A stretch of DNA of 64,000 nt from Haloarcula laminariae (lineage in GTDB: Archaea; Halobacteriota; Halobacteria; Halobacteriales; Haloarculaceae), in contig NZ_JAMZFY010000002.1 of NCBI RefSeq assembly GCF_025457605.1, positions 558,001-622,000 of the forward strand, in the 5' to 3' direction. Both the position numbers and the translations under genes were made by a program. This document shows positions 40,245 to 50,072 of the stretch, piece after piece. Each line of letters opens with the position of its first letter. Positions within the stretch are counted from its first letter, which is position 1. The notes beneath the pieces are model-generated. The model made no database searches. It saw only the letters and a program-made list of their open reading frames with translations, and was not told the DNA's origin.

Positions 40245-40865
40245 TTATTCCGGAACCGTCGCGATAGTCGTAATTGCACGCGGACTGCCGGGCATCGACT
40301 GCTGGATGTGGTGTTCGAACTCCTCGAAGCCCGCTTCCCGGAACATCCGGTCGGCCTCTTCCTCGTCGTAGAACAGCATGATGGCGTCGGCCATCTTCTG
40401 GAAGACGCTGGAGTTGGGGTAGTCGGGGCCGACGATGAGGACCTTCCCGCCGGGCTTCGTGATGCGGCGGGCCTCTTCTAAGGCGTCGACGGGGTTGGGC
40501 CAGTACTCGATGGAGCCCGACGACCAGACGGCGTCGAAGCTGTCGTCCTTGAACGGCAGCCGCTCGGCGTCGCCCATGTGATACTGGACGCGTCCGAACC
40601 GGCCGAACTTCTGAAACGCCTTCGAGAGCTGGTGGGGGCTCTGGTCCAGCCCGTAGATGGTGTCGACGTGTTCGAGCAGTCCCTCGGTGGCGAAGCCGGT
40701 GCCACAGCCCACGTCCAGAACGCGGTCGTCCGGGTCGAGGTCCAGCATGTCGATGGCCTCGTCGCGCATCTCCTCGTTCCAGACGAACGGGTTGATCTGG
40801 TCGTACACCTTCGAGAGGTACTTGTAGAACGTCCGCGCCCGGGCTTTGTTCTCGAGGACTCCCAT
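40245..40865 (-). CDS. SAM-dependent methyltransferase, quinone-type
   Basis: A 206-residue class I methyltransferase with VLDVGCGTGFATEG (motif I), GLDQSPHQ, GDAERLPFKDDSFD and KPGGKVLIVGP. The N-terminal FYKYLSKVYDQINPFVWNEEMR is the pattern of MPBQ/MSBQ and menaquinone-type methyltransferases, so ring methylation of menaquinone is likely. It is divergent from the ATP synthase operon. A decayed copy of its 3' end lies 90 bases beyond its stop. Confidence 0.87.
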   Translation of the reverse strand: MGVLENKARARTFYKYLSKVYDQINPFVWNEEMRDEAIDMLDLDPDDRVLDVGCGTGFATEGLLEHVDTIYGLDQSPHQLSKAFQKFGRFGRVQYHMGDAERLPFKDDSFDAVWSSGSIEYWPNPVDALEEARRITKPGGKVLIVGPDYPNSSVFQKMADAIMLFYDEEEADRMFREAGFEEFEHHIQQSMPGSPRAITTIATVPE

Positions 40866-40999
40866 TGCCTACGGTTGGGTCTTACTGGTCATAATTCCCC
40901 GGTTTTCCCGCTGATTCTCTCCGTCGAGGCGGCTTTCGACACCGCGAAAACTTCGCAACTACCAAATAGCCGCTTGGGTTACGTTCGGACGATTAGAGA

Positions 41000-41332
41000 A
41001 TGCCACGGCCAGAAGTTCTAGACCGGATAAAGGAGGCCGAGCAGGAGGCCGACGATATCGTCGCTGAGGCCGAGGAGGACCGCGAGGAGACTATCGCGGC
41101 GGCCCGAGAGGAGGCCGACGAGATTCGCGAACAGGCACGCGAGGACGCTGAGGCGTCGGCCCAGGAGCGCCTCGAAGACGCTCGCGAGGACATCGAGTCC
41201 GAGCGCGAGGCGCTCATCGAGGAGGGCGAATCGGCCCGCGAGGAGCTCGAACAGCAGGCCGAAGGCCGCGTTGACGAGGTGGTTGACTACGTGACAGACC
41301 TCTTCGAGGAGGCGGTACATGCTCAGACCTGA
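41000..41332 (+). CDS. atpH: A-type ATP synthase subunit H (peripheral stalk)
   Basis: A 110-residue, almost entirely helical, Glu/Ala-rich coiled coil (VLDRIKEAEQEADDIVAEAEE...), as expected for the peripheral stalk subunit that pairs with subunit E. First gene of the ATP synthase cluster, with the promoter in the 134-base divergent gap (ACCAAATAGCC near 40960). It overlaps atpI by 14 bases. Confidence 0.92.
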   Translation: MPRPEVLDRIKEAEQEADDIVAEAEEDREETIAAAREEADEIREQAREDAEASAQERLEDAREDIESEREALIEEGESAREELEQQAEGRVDEVVDYVTDLFEEAVHAQT

Positions 41333-43556
41333 GAAGATGTGCCGCGTCTCGGTGGCGGGGTCGAAACGCGTCATGGGCTCCGTCGTCGAGGCGGTCCACG
41401 ACCTCGATATGCTCCACGTCACGGAGTACGACGGCTCGTGGGACGGGTTCGAACCCGGCGACCCGGACGCGGGCGCCGACGAGGCCTCGGACCAGCTCGT
41501 CACGGTCCGTGCGCTCGAATCCATCCTCGACGTCGACGAGGACGACGCCGGCCCGACGCGGCTGGTCACCGACGAAGCGCTCGACGAGGACCTGGAGGAG
41601 GTCCGTTCTGAGGTCAACGAACTCGACGACCGACGCGACGCTATCCGCGACGACCTCCGCGAGGTCGAAGACGAGATAGCCACGATGGAGCCGTTCGTCC
41701 GGCTCGGCATCGACCTGGACCTGCTCCGGGGCTACGACACGCTCGCCGTGGCGGTCGGCGAGGGCGACGCCGAAGAGATCGAGGCCGCTCTCGACGAGAG
41801 CGAGATCGACGACTACGGGACCTTCGACGAGGACGGCATCGTCGCCGTCTTCGCGCGGGCCGACGAGGGGACGCTTCAGGACGCACTGGTCGGGGCGACG
41901 TTCTCCGCGCTGGTCGTCCCGGAGGGCGAGGGCGACCCGGCCGAGTACTTGGAGGAGCTGAACCACCGCAAACAGCAGCTCGAATCCAAGCTCACCACGG
42001 TCGAGAACGAGCTCGACGAGCTCCGACTGGACTACGCCGGCTTCCTGCTGGCCGCCGAGGAGAAGCTCTCCATCGAGGTCCAGAAGGCCGAGGCCCCCCT
42101 GACCTTCGCGACGACGGACAACGCCTTCATCGCGGAGGGGTGGATTCCCGACGACGAGTACGAGCTGTTCGAACAGCAGGTCGGGGCCGAGGTCGGCGAG
42201 GCCATCGACATCGAGAAGCTCGAAGTCGCAGAGTACGACAGCGACGGGCACGTCCACTCCCACGAGGAAGTCGAGGGTGAGGGCGGCCACGAGGACGAGA
42301 CCGAAGACGACGCCGCCTTCGCCGACGAGGACGACAGCCGCGAAGCCGTCGCGGACGGCGGACACACGGCGTCGGCCGGCGGTATCGTCACGATGGGCGA
42401 CCCCAGCCCGCCGGTCATCCAGGACAACCCCGGCGCGGCGAAACCCTTCGAGGCGCTCGTCGAGGTCGTCAGCCGTCCGAAGTACGGCGAGTTCGACCCG
42501 ACGGTGTTTTTCTTCCTGACGTTCCCGGCCTTCTTCGGCTTCATGATCGGTGACCTCGGGTACGGGCTCCTGTATCTCCTGGCCGGCTACGGGCTCTACG
42601 CGACGATGGACAGCGACGTGCTGAAGAGCCTCGGCGGCGTCGCCATGTGGGCCGGCGGCTTCACGGCCCTATTCGGCGTGCTGTACGGCGAGGTCTTCGG
42701 CCTGCACCAGCTCGGCGAAATCGTCTGGGGCGGCCACCCGCCGATGCACAAGGGGCTCCAGCCCGCCTACGCCAACTACGGCCTGGCGTGGCTCACCATC
42801 GGCCTCCTGGCCGGCGTCGTCCACCTCGCCATCGGGTGGGTCCTCGACTTCATCGAGAACCTCGGCCACGGGCTCTGGGACGCGGTCACCGAGAGCGGGT
42901 CGTGGCTGCTGATGCTCTTTGGCCTGTGGGCCTGGGTGTTCTCGGGCGCCAACGGTACGGCACCCGACTTCCTCTACACGGCCGAGAGCGGCGTCTTCGC
43001 CGGACACCCGTACGCGCTGGGCTTTACCGGCGTTCCGGCCTTTGACCTGTTTACCATTCCGGTCATCGGCGCCCCGTTCTCCGCGTGGCTGGTGCCGTTC
43101 TTCGTCGGTGTCGTCCTGCTGTACCTGGCCGACCCGGTCGAGGTCGTCGAGTTCCTCAACGTCCTCGTGAACGTGCTCTCGTACACCCGACTGGCGGCGG
43201 TGTTGCTCGCGAAGGCCGGGATGGCCTTCGTGGTCAACCTGCTGTTCTTCGGCGCCTACGAGCACCACGGGGAGTGGCACTTCCTCATCAACCACGGTCC
43301 GGAATACGCCATCGCCGAGTACGGCGCAGAAGCCATCGTCTTCCCCGGGCTGATGCACTCGGGCATCGCCGGCGTCGTCGGCGGGCTGCTCGTGCTCGTC
43401 ATCGGTCACGTGCTGGTGCTGGTCCTCGGCGTCACGAGCGCCGGACTGCAGGCCGTGCGTCTCGAGTACGTCGAGTTCTTCGGGAAGTTCTTCGAGGGCG
43501 GCGGAAAGCAGTACAACCCCTTCGGCTACGAACGGACGTACACGACCGACGACTGA
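41319..43556 (+). CDS. atpI: A-type ATP synthase subunit I (membrane stator)
   Basis: 745 residues. The N-terminal half is soluble and coiled coil; the C-terminal half (about 395-735) has about eight helices and includes FGFMIGDLGYGLLY and the conserved LSYTRLAAVLLAKAG helix with the essential Arg for proton transfer. A His- and acid-rich insertion (about residues 308-360, HVHSHEEVEGEGGHEDE) sits before the membrane part. With subunit K it forms the proton path. Overlaps atpH; a T6 tract follows the stop. Confidence 0.95.
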   Translation: MLRPEKMCRVSVAGSKRVMGSVVEAVHDLDMLHVTEYDGSWDGFEPGDPDAGADEASDQLVTVRALESILDVDEDDAGPTRLVTDEALDEDLEEVRSEVNELDDRRDAIRDDLREVEDEIATMEPFVRLGIDLDLLRGYDTLAVAVGEGDAEEIEAALDESEIDDYGTFDEDGIVAVFARADEGTLQDALVGATFSALVVPEGEGDPAEYLEELNHRKQQLESKLTTVENELDELRLDYAGFLLAAEEKLSIEVQKAEAPLTFATTDNAFIAEGWIPDDEYELFEQQVGAEVGEAIDIEKLEVAEYDSDGHVHSHEEVEGEGGHEDETEDDAAFADEDDSREAVADGGHTASAGGIVTMGDPSPPVIQDNPGAAKPFEALVEVVSRPKYGEFDPTVFFFLTFPAFFGFMIGDLGYGLLYLLAGYGLYATMDSDVLKSLGGVAMWAGGFTALFGVLYGEVFGLHQLGEIVWGGHPPMHKGLQPAYANYGLAWLTIGLLAGVVHLAIGWVLDFIENLGHGLWDAVTESGSWLLMLFGLWAWVFSGANGTAPDFLYTAESGVFAGHPYALGFTGVPAFDLFTIPVIGAPFSAWLVPFFVGVVLLYLADPVEVVEFLNVLVNVLSYTRLAAVLLAKAGMAFVVNLLFFGAYEHHGEWHFLINHGPEYAIAEYGAEAIVFPGLMHSGIAGVVGGLLVLVIGHVLVLVLGVTSAGLQAVRLEYVEFFGKFFEGGGKQYNPFGYERTYTTDD

Positions 43557-43569
43557 CCCTTTAGCACGG

Positions 43570-43575
43570 TTTTTT
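43570..43575 (+). terminator. T tract after atpI
   Basis: Six T follow the GC-containing AGCACGG, 14 bases after the atpI stop. Archaeal RNA polymerase often stops at such tracts, so part of the H-I transcripts may end here before the internal promoter for atpK. Confidence 0.4.
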
Positions 43576-43691
43576 CCTTCGAGCGGACGAGCGGGAGGTA
43601 TCCGACGACAACACCGGTTGCGAGTTATTACCAACCACCGATGGAAGCGGGCAGAACCGCCGGATAGCCTGCTGACGAACCGTTTTGGGAA

Positions 43692-43700
43692 CCTTTATGA
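43692..43700 (+). promoter_or_regulatory. Internal promoter candidate for atpK onward
   Basis: CCTTTATGA is a TATA-like core in the 203-base atpI-atpK gap, about 60 bases before the atpK ATG. It would let the K-E-C-F-A-B run be transcribed at a different level from H-I, fitting the high copy number of subunit K. Confidence 0.45.
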
Positions 43701-43759
43701 ACTCCGTGGCGTCAGTTACGCCTGTTCGGACACGAGCAACTCCACAGAGGACTTCAACA

Positions 43760-44011
43760 ATGATCGATACTATCGCACCCCTCGTCGGCACTGTACTACA
43801 AGAATCTTCGCCTGCAATCACGGGTCCCGGTGCTGCCGCACTCGCCGTCGGACTGGCCGCACTCGGTTCGGGCTACGCAGAGCGAGGTATCGGCTCGGCC
43901 GCGGTCGGCGCTATCGCGGAAGACGACAGCCTGTTCGGCCAGGGGCTCATCCTGACAGTCCTGCCGGAAACGCTCGTCATTCTCGCGCTGGTCGTCGTCT
44001 TCGTCGTCTAA
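43760..44011 (+). CDS. atpK: A-type ATP synthase subunit K (rotor ring)
   Basis: An 83-residue proteolipid with two transmembrane helices (about 22-48 and 60-83). The ion-carrying Glu70 is in ILTVLPETLVIL and the loop AERGIGSAAVGAIAED faces the cytosol. Several copies make the proton-driven ring. The ATG at 43760 gives a short N-terminal extension before the first helix. Own promoter likely upstream. Confidence 0.94.
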   Translation: MIDTIAPLVGTVLQESSPAITGPGAAALAVGLAALGSGYAERGIGSAAVGAIAEDDSLFGQGLILTVLPETLVILALVVVFVV

Positions 44012-44033
44012 ACCACATCCCCTTTTTCAAACA

Positions 44034-44618
44034 ATGAGCCTTGAAACAGTCGTAGAGGACATCCGAGACGAGGCCCGCGCACGTGCAGAGGAGATACGGG
44101 CGGACGCCGACGAGCGCGCCGAGGAGATTCGCGCCGAGGCCGAGGCCGACGCCGAGGAGATTCGCGAGGAGCGCGAGGCCGAGGTCGAGCGCGAAATCGA
44201 CCAGGAGCGCGAACAGCGCCTCTCCTCTGCGAAGCTCGAGGCCAAGCAGGCCCGTCTGGGCGCCCGCAGGGACGTGCTCGAAGACGTCCGTGCGGACGTC
44301 GAGGCAGCCATCGCCGATCTCGAGGGCGACCGCCGCGAGGAGCTGACCCGCGAGCTGCTCGACGGCGCGGTCGCCGAGTTCGACGACGGCGCCGAGCTCC
44401 GGGTCCACGGTCGCGCCGATGACCGCTCGCTCATCGAGGATATCCTCACCGACTACGACGACGCGACGTTCGCCGGTGAACGGGAGTGTCTCGGCGGCGT
44501 GGTTGTCGAGAGCGAGACCTCCCGGGTCCGTGTGAACAACACGTTCGACTCCGTCCTGGAGTCGGTCTGGGAGGACAACCTGAAAGCAATCAGCGACCGC
44601 CTCTTCGACGACCAATGA
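44034..44618 (+). CDS. atpE: A-type ATP synthase subunit E (peripheral stalk)
   Basis: 194 residues: a long Glu/Ala/Arg-rich N-terminal helix (about 1-90; ADERAEEIRAEAEADAEEIR) followed by a globular C-terminal domain (ELRVHGRADDRSLIEDILTDY). It pairs with subunit H to hold the catalytic head still. The stop overlaps the atpC ATG by 4 bases. Confidence 0.93.
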   Translation: MSLETVVEDIRDEARARAEEIRADADERAEEIRAEAEADAEEIREEREAEVEREIDQEREQRLSSAKLEAKQARLGARRDVLEDVRADVEAAIADLEGDRREELTRELLDGAVAEFDDGAELRVHGRADDRSLIEDILTDYDDATFAGERECLGGVVVESETSRVRVNNTFDSVLESVWEDNLKAISDRLFDDQ

Positions 44619-45691
44619 GTCTGTACGGAACGGCATCGGGCGGCCGAAGCAGCAACTACGAGTACGTCATCGCCCGGGTGCGCTCCCGGCGCGGCTCGCT
44701 GTTCGACGACGACGACTACCGGAAACTGGTCCGCATGGGGACGAGCGAGATCGCTCGCTTCATGGAGGAGACCGAATACGAGACCGAGATGAACGCGCTC
44801 GGGGCCCGGTACAGCGGCTCGGACCTCGTCGAGTACGCGCTGAACCGCAACCTCGCGAAGCACTTCGACGACCTGCTGCGGTGGTCCGAGGGTGCGCTGT
44901 ACGACTACGTCGCCCGCTACCTGCGGAAGTTCGACGCGTGGAACGTCAAGACGGTCATCCGCGGGCTGTACGCCGGCGCCGAGTCGGCCGACGTCGAGGA
45001 CGACCTCATCCGCGCCGGTGAGTTCAGCGAAACACGCATCGACCAGCTGCTCGCCGCGAGCTCCATCGAGGAGGTCGTCGAGTCGCTGGACGACACTATC
45101 TTCGGGGACTCGCTGGCGGAAGCCTACGAGGTCTACGAGGCACAGGACGTCCTCGTGCCCTTGGAGAACGCTGTCGACCGCGCCTTCTACGAGACGCTGC
45201 TCGATGGCCTCCCCAGCAACCCGGAACGGGACAGCCCGACGGGGCTGTACATCCAGTTCCTGCGGACCGAAGTGGACTTCCGGAACCTCCGGAACGCCCT
45301 TCGGCTGGCCCGCAGCGGGGCCGACACGGACCCCGCGGAGTACTACATCGACGGCGGGAAGCTGTTCGACGAGCAGTCGCTCGCACAGCTCGCCACGAAC
45401 GTCGACGGACTCGTCACCGCGGTGCGCGAGAGCACGTACGGTAGCGACCTCGACTCGGCGCTTTCGGACCTGGAAGACGCCGGAAGCTTGGTCGAGTTCG
45501 AGCGCGCGCTGGACGCGGCGCTGCTGGAGTACGCCGACACGCTGTCGAACCGCTACCCGCTGTCGGTGTGTCCGGTGCTGTCGTACGTCCTCGCCAAGGA
45601 GCGCGAGGTCGACAACATCCGGGCCATCGCCCGCGGCCGCGAGGCGGGGCTCGCCCCCGAGGAGATCGAACAGGAGCTGGTGATACTATGA
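44615..45691 (+). CDS. atpC: A-type ATP synthase subunit C (rotor-shaft link)
   Basis: 358 residues, mainly helical, made of three similar helical units, as in subunit C/d proteins that connect the central shaft to the K ring. Segments such as ARYLRKFDAWNVKTVIRGLYAG and VLSYVLAKEREVDNIRAIARGR are typical. ATG 44615 is fixed by the 4-base overlap with atpE; the end overlaps atpF by 4 bases. Confidence 0.95.
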   Translation: MSLYGTASGGRSSNYEYVIARVRSRRGSLFDDDDYRKLVRMGTSEIARFMEETEYETEMNALGARYSGSDLVEYALNRNLAKHFDDLLRWSEGALYDYVARYLRKFDAWNVKTVIRGLYAGAESADVEDDLIRAGEFSETRIDQLLAASSIEEVVESLDDTIFGDSLAEAYEVYEAQDVLVPLENAVDRAFYETLLDGLPSNPERDSPTGLYIQFLRTEVDFRNLRNALRLARSGADTDPAEYYIDGGKLFDEQSLAQLATNVDGLVTAVRESTYGSDLDSALSDLEDAGSLVEFERALDAALLEYADTLSNRYPLSVCPVLSYVLAKEREVDNIRAIARGREAGLAPEEIEQELVIL

Positions 45692-46014
45692 GCCAGGAGA
45701 TAGCAGTGGTCGGGAGCCCGGAGTTCACGACGGGCTTTCGGCTGGCGGGGGTCCGCAAGTTCGCTGACGTCCCCGCCGAGGAGAAAGACGAGCAGCTCGA
45801 CGACGCCGTCTCGGAGATGCTCTCCGACGACGACGTCGGCATCGTCGTGATGCACGACGACGACATGGACCACCTCTCGCGTGGCGTTCGCAAGGACGCC
45901 GAGACGAGCGTCGAACCCGTGCTGGTGACGCTGGGTGGCGAGGGCGCCGGCAGCGGCGGGCTGCGTGAACAGATCAAACGAGCCATCGGAATCGACCTGA
46001 TGGACGAGGAGTAA
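45688..46014 (+). CDS. atpF: A-type ATP synthase subunit F
   Basis: A 108-residue Rossmann-like small protein (IAVVGSPEFTTGFRLAGVRKF, DDVGIVVMHDDD) that binds subunit D in the central shaft. The start overlaps the atpC stop by 4 bases; atpA follows after three bases. Confidence 0.94.
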   Translation: MSQEIAVVGSPEFTTGFRLAGVRKFADVPAEEKDEQLDDAVSEMLSDDDVGIVVMHDDDMDHLSRGVRKDAETSVEPVLVTLGGEGAGSGGLREQIKRAIGIDLMDEE

Positions 46015-46017
46015 ACT

Positions 46018-47778
46018 ATGAGTCAAGCAACAGAATCCGACGTCCGTGAGGACGGCACAATCGAAAGCGTCTCGGGACCGGTCGTAACGGCTCGGGACCT
46101 CGACGCCCGGATGAACGACGTCGTCTACGTCGGTTCGGAAGGGCTGATGGGCGAGGTCATCGAAATCGAAGGCAACATCACCACCATTCAGGTGTACGAG
46201 GAGACCTCCGGGGTCTCCCCGGGCGAACCGGTCGAGGGGACCGGCGCCCCCCTGTCGGTGGACCTCGGGCCGGGCATGCTCGACGCCATCTACGACGGCG
46301 TCCAGCGCCCGCTCGACGTCCTCGAGGAGAAGATGGGCTCGGCGTATCTCGACCGCGGTGTCGACGCGCCGGGTATCGACTTGGAGAAGACCTGGGAGTT
46401 CCAGCCCGAGGTCGAGGAAGGCGATTCGGTCGAGCCCGGCGACATCGTCGGTATCGTCCCCGAGACGCCCAGTATCGACCACAAGGTGATGGTCCCGCCC
46501 GACTCCGAGGGCGGCGAGGTCACGGCCATCGAGTCGGGTAACTTCACCGTCGAGGAGACGGTCGTCGAACTCGACTCCGGCGAGGAGATCCAGATGCGAC
46601 AGGAGTGGCCGGTGCGCGAGCAGCGCCCCTCCGTCGACAAGGAGACCCCGACCGAACCCCTCATCTCGGGCCAGCGCGTGCTGGACGGCCTCTTCCCCAT
46701 CGCGAAGGGCGGGACCGCGGCGATTCCCGGCCCCTTCGGCTCGGGGAAGACCGTCACCCAGCACCAGCTCGCCAAGTGGGCCGACGCGGACATCGTCGTC
46801 TACGTCGGCTGTGGCGAGCGCGGCAACGAGATGACGGAGGTCATCGAGGACTTCCCGGAACTGGAAGACCCCATCACGGGCAACGCCCTGATGGACCGGA
46901 CCTGCCTCATCGCGAACACGTCGAACATGCCCGTCGCGGCGCGTGAGTCCTGTGTCTACACGGGTATCACCATCGCGGAGTACTTCCGCGACATGGGCTA
47001 TGACGTGGCGCTGATGGCCGACTCCACCTCCCGGTGGGCCGAGGCCATGCGCGAAATCAGTTCGCGGCTGGAGGAGATGCCCGGCGAGGAGGGGTACCCC
47101 GCGTACCTCTCCGCTCGCCTTTCCGCCTTCTACGAGCGGGCCGGCTACTTCACGAACATCAACGGGACCGAGGGCTCCGTCAGCGTCATCGGGGCCGTCT
47201 CGCCGCCGGGCGGCGACTTCTCGGAGCCGGTGACCCAGAACACGCTGCGTATCGTCAAGACGTTCTGGGCGCTGGACGCCGACCTCGCCGAACGCCGGCA
47301 CTTCCCCTCTATCAACTGGAACGAGTCCTACTCGCTGTATCGGGAACAGCTGGACCCGTGGTTCGTCGACAACGTCCGCGAGGACTGGCCCGACACGCGC
47401 CAGTGGGCCATCGACACGCTGGACGAGGAGGCCGAACTGCAGGAGATCGTCCAGCTCGTCGGGAAGGACGCCCTGCCCGAGGACCAGCAGCTGACCCTGG
47501 AAATCGCCCGCTACCTGCGTGAGGCGTGGCTCCAGCAGAACGCGTTCCACCCGACGGACACCTACTGCGAGCCCGAGAAGACGTACCGCATCATGGACGC
47601 CATCAAGACGTACAACGACGAGGCCTTCGAGGCGCTCGACGCCGGCGTGCCCGTCGAGGAGCTCACCGACATCGAGAGCGCCCCGCGGCTCAACCGCATC
47701 GGCGTCCAGGAGGACTATAACGAGTACATCGACGAGCTCGAGGACGACATCGCCTCCGAGCTCCGGGAGCTATACTAA
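46018..47778 (+). CDS. atpA: A-type ATP synthase catalytic subunit A
   Basis: A 586-residue catalytic subunit. Walker A is [11 protein letters not shown], the catalytic Glu lies in [12 protein letters not shown], and the Walker B/DELSD-equivalent region is [16 protein letters not shown]. The family-specific insertion of about 80 residues (about 110-200) is present. No intein interrupts the P-loop region. TAATG links its stop to the atpB start. Confidence 0.97.
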   Translation: MSQATESDVREDGTIESVSGPVVTARDLDARMNDVVYVGSEGLMGEVIEIEGNITTIQVYEETSGVSPGEPVEGTGAPLSVDLGPGMLDAIYDGVQRPLDVLEEKMGSAYLDRGVDAPGIDLEKTWEFQPEVEEGDSVEPGDIVGIVPETPSIDHKVMVPPDSEGGEVTAIESGNFTVEETVVELDSGEEIQMRQEWPVREQRPSVDKETPTEPLISGQRVLDGLFPIAKGGTAAIPGPFGSGKTVTQHQLAKWADADIVVYVGCGERGNEMTEVIEDFPELEDPITGNALMDRTCLIANTSNMPVAARESCVYTGITIAEYFRDMGYDVALMADSTSRWAEAMREISSRLEEMPGEEGYPAYLSARLSAFYERAGYFTNINGTEGSVSVIGAVSPPGGDFSEPVTQNTLRIVKTFWALDADLAERRHFPSINWNESYSLYREQLDPWFVDNVREDWPDTRQWAIDTLDEEAELQEIVQLVGKDALPEDQQLTLEIARYLREAWLQQNAFHPTDTYCEPEKTYRIMDAIKTYNDEAFEALDAGVPVEELTDIESAPRLNRIGVQEDYNEYIDELEDDIASELRELY

Positions 47779-49193
47779 TGAAAGAGTACCAGACAATCAC
47801 CGAGATAAGCGGCCCGCTGGTGTTCGTCGAGACCGACGAGCCGGTCGGCTACGACGAGATCGTCGAGATCGAGACCAGCGACGGCCAGATGCGCCGCGGC
47901 CAGGTGCTCGAATCGGCGAGCGACTACGTCGCCATCCAGGTGTTCGAGGGGACAGAGGGTATCGACCGCGAGGCCTCCGTCCGCTTCCTCGGCGAGACGA
48001 TGAAGATGCCCGTCACCGAGGACCTGCTCGGGCGGGTCATGGACGGGACCGGCCAGCCCATCGACGGCGGCCCGGAGATCGTCCCCGACGAGCGCCAGGA
48101 CATCGTCGGCGCGGCCATCAACCCCTTCTCCCGGGAGTACCCCGAGGAGTTCATCCAGACCGGGGTCTCGGCCATCGACGGCATGAACACGCTCGTGCGC
48201 GGCCAGAAGCTCCCCATCTTCTCGGCGTCCGGGCTCCCGCACAACGACCTCGCGCTCCAGATCGCGCGACAGGCGTCCGTGCCGGAGGAAGAGGAGGGCG
48301 ACGACGACGAAGGGTCCGAGTTCGCCGTCATCTTCGGCGCGATGGGTATCACCGCGGAGGAGGCAAACGAGTTCATGGACGACTTCGAGCGCACCGGCGC
48401 GCTGGAACGCTCGGTCGTCTTCATGAACCTCGCGGACGACCCCGCCGTCGAGCGGACGATTACGCCGCGACTCGCGCTCACCACGGCCGAGTACCTCGCC
48501 TTCGAGAAGGACTACCACGTGCTGGTCATCCTGACGGACATGACCAACTACTGCGAGGCGCTGCGAGAGATCGGCGCCGCGCGTGAGGAGGTCCCGGGCC
48601 GGCGTGGCTACCCCGGTTACATGTACACGGACCTGGCCCAGCTCTACGAGCGGGCCGGCCGCATCGAGGGCCGCGAGGGCTCTGTCACGCAGATTCCCAT
48701 CCTCACGATGCCGGGCGACGACGACACGCACCCCATCCCGGACCTCACGGGGTACATCACCGAGGGCCAGATCTACATCGACCGCGACCTCAACAGCCAG
48801 GGCGTCCAGCCGCCGATCAACGTCCTGCCGAGCCTGTCGCGGCTGATGGACGACGGCATCGGTGAGGGGCTCACCCGCGCCGACCACGCCGACGTGAAAG
48901 ACCAGATCTTCGCCGCCTACGCGGAGGGTGAGGACCTCCGGGACCTGGTGAACATCGTCGGCCGCGAGGCGCTGTCGGACCTCGACAACAAGTACCTGGA
49001 CTTCGCGGACCGCTTCGAGGACGAGTTCGTCGACCAGGGGACGGACACGGACCGCGACATCGACGAGACCCTCGAACTCGGCTGGGACCTGCTCTCGATG
49101 CTCCCCAAGGACGCGCTGAACCGCATCGACGAGGAGCTCATCGAGGAACACTACCGCGAGGACGAGACGGCCGAAGAAGTCGCCGCGGACTGA
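47778..49193 (+). CDS. atpB: A-type ATP synthase subunit B (non-catalytic)
   Basis: A 471-residue regulatory subunit alternating with A in the head. [17 protein letters not shown] replaces a canonical Walker A, as is normal for B subunits, and [34 protein letters not shown] and [17 protein letters not shown] are typical. It starts on the last base of the atpA stop. Downstream the expected next gene, atpD, is displaced by the bop gene. Confidence 0.97.
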   Translation: MKEYQTITEISGPLVFVETDEPVGYDEIVEIETSDGQMRRGQVLESASDYVAIQVFEGTEGIDREASVRFLGETMKMPVTEDLLGRVMDGTGQPIDGGPEIVPDERQDIVGAAINPFSREYPEEFIQTGVSAIDGMNTLVRGQKLPIFSASGLPHNDLALQIARQASVPEEEEGDDDEGSEFAVIFGAMGITAEEANEFMDDFERTGALERSVVFMNLADDPAVERTITPRLALTTAEYLAFEKDYHVLVILTDMTNYCEALREIGAAREEVPGRRGYPGYMYTDLAQLYERAGRIEGREGSVTQIPILTMPGDDDTHPIPDLTGYITEGQIYIDRDLNSQGVQPPINVLPSLSRLMDDGIGEGLTRADHADVKDQIFAAYAEGEDLRDLVNIVGREALSDLDNKYLDFADRFEDEFVDQGTDTDRDIDETLELGWDLLSMLPKDALNRIDEELIEEHYREDETAEEVAAD

Positions 49194-49236
49194 GCGGCCT
49201 CTCCGGTTCGGCTTCGCGCAACCTTTGCTGCTTCCT

Positions 49237-49252
49237 ACCCAATTGATTGGGT
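49237..49252 (+). promoter_or_regulatory. Bat-type upstream activator site of bop
   Basis: ACCCAAT-TG-ATTGGGT is an inverted repeat that fits the Halobacterium bop activator consensus ACCcnactagTTnGG at the fixed positions. It is centred about 50 bases before the bop ATG, the place of that site in Halobacterium. Binding by a Bat-like activator is inferred. Confidence 0.65.
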
Positions 49253-49293
49253 GTGGCAAACTTCACTTGTCGAACCCAAAGTACAGATGCACT

Positions 49294-50043
49294 ATGCCAC
49301 AACCAGGGAGCGAACAGATATGGCTATGGCTCGGCACAGCAGGCATGTTCCTCGGCATGCTGTACTTCATCGGCCGAGGCTGGGGTGAGACCGACGACCG
49401 CCGTCAGAAGTTCTACATCGCCACGATACTGATAACGGCGATAGCGTTCGTGAACTATCTGATGATGGCGCTCGGGTTCGGGCTGACCTTCATCGACCTG
49501 CCGAACGACCCGGAGGCCCCCATCTACTGGGCCCGCTACACGGACTGGCTGTTTACCACGCCGCTGTTGCTGTACGACCTCGCGTTGCTCGCGGGGGCGG
49601 ACCGCAACACCATCTCGACGCTGGTCAGCCTCGACGTGTTGATGATAGGCACCGGCGTGTTGGCGACGCTGTCGGCCGGGAGCGGCGTCCTCTCGGCGGG
49701 CGCGGAGCGGCTCGTCTGGTGGGGCATCAGCACCGCCTTCCTGCTCGTGTTGCTGTATTTCCTGTTCAGCACGCTGTCGAGCAGGGTCACCGACCTCCCC
49801 AGCGACACCCAGGGGACCTTCCGGACGCTGCGGAACCTCGTGGCCGTGGTCTGGCTGGTCTACCCCGTCTGGTGGCTCATCGGCACCGAAGGGCTCGGAC
49901 TGGTCGGCATCTTCTCGGAGACGGCCGGCTTCATGGTCATCGACCTGGTCGCGAAGGTCGGCTTCGGGTTCATCCTCCTGCGCAGTCACAGCGTCCTCGA
50001 TGGCGCGGCCGCCCCGACGGGCGCGACGCCGGCGGACGACTAG
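49294..50043 (+). CDS. bop: Bacteriorhodopsin (light-driven proton pump)
   Basis: A 249-residue seven-helix retinal protein. Key residues of a proton pump are all there: Arg81, Asp84 (ARYTDWLF) and Asp95 (LLLYDLAL) equal bacteriorhodopsin Arg82, Asp85 and Asp96; Glu199 and Glu209 are the release pair; Asp217 and the retinal Lys221 are in [12 protein letters not shown]. Leu92 at the spectral-tuning position predicts green absorption. It sits between atpB and atpD of the ATP synthase, with its own activator-like site upstream and a hairpin one base after the stop. ATG 49294 gives [10 protein letters not shown]. Confidence 0.97.
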   Translation: MPQPGSEQIWLWLGTAGMFLGMLYFIGRGWGETDDRRQKFYIATILITAIAFVNYLMMALGFGLTFIDLPNDPEAPIYWARYTDWLFTTPLLLYDLALLAGADRNTISTLVSLDVLMIGTGVLATLSAGSGVLSAGAERLVWWGISTAFLLVLLYFLFSTLSSRVTDLPSDTQGTFRTLRNLVAVVWLVYPVWWLIGTEGLGLVGIFSETAGFMVIDLVAKVGFGFILLRSHSVLDGAAAPTGATPADD

Positions 50044-50072
50044 CGAGGTTCTGACCGAAGGGAAGAACCTCG
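50044..50072 (+). terminator. Hairpin directly after bop
   Basis: CGAGGTTCT (50044-50052) and AGAACCTCG (50064-50072) pair perfectly, starting at the base after the bop stop, and a T6 run follows at about 50120. It probably ends or protects the bop mRNA and separates it from atpD. Confidence 0.6.

Noticed and set aside
46018-47778. An intein in the ATP synthase A subunit
   Set aside because: Archaeal A subunits can carry inteins in the P-loop; here the gene has normal length and the P-loop is uninterrupted.
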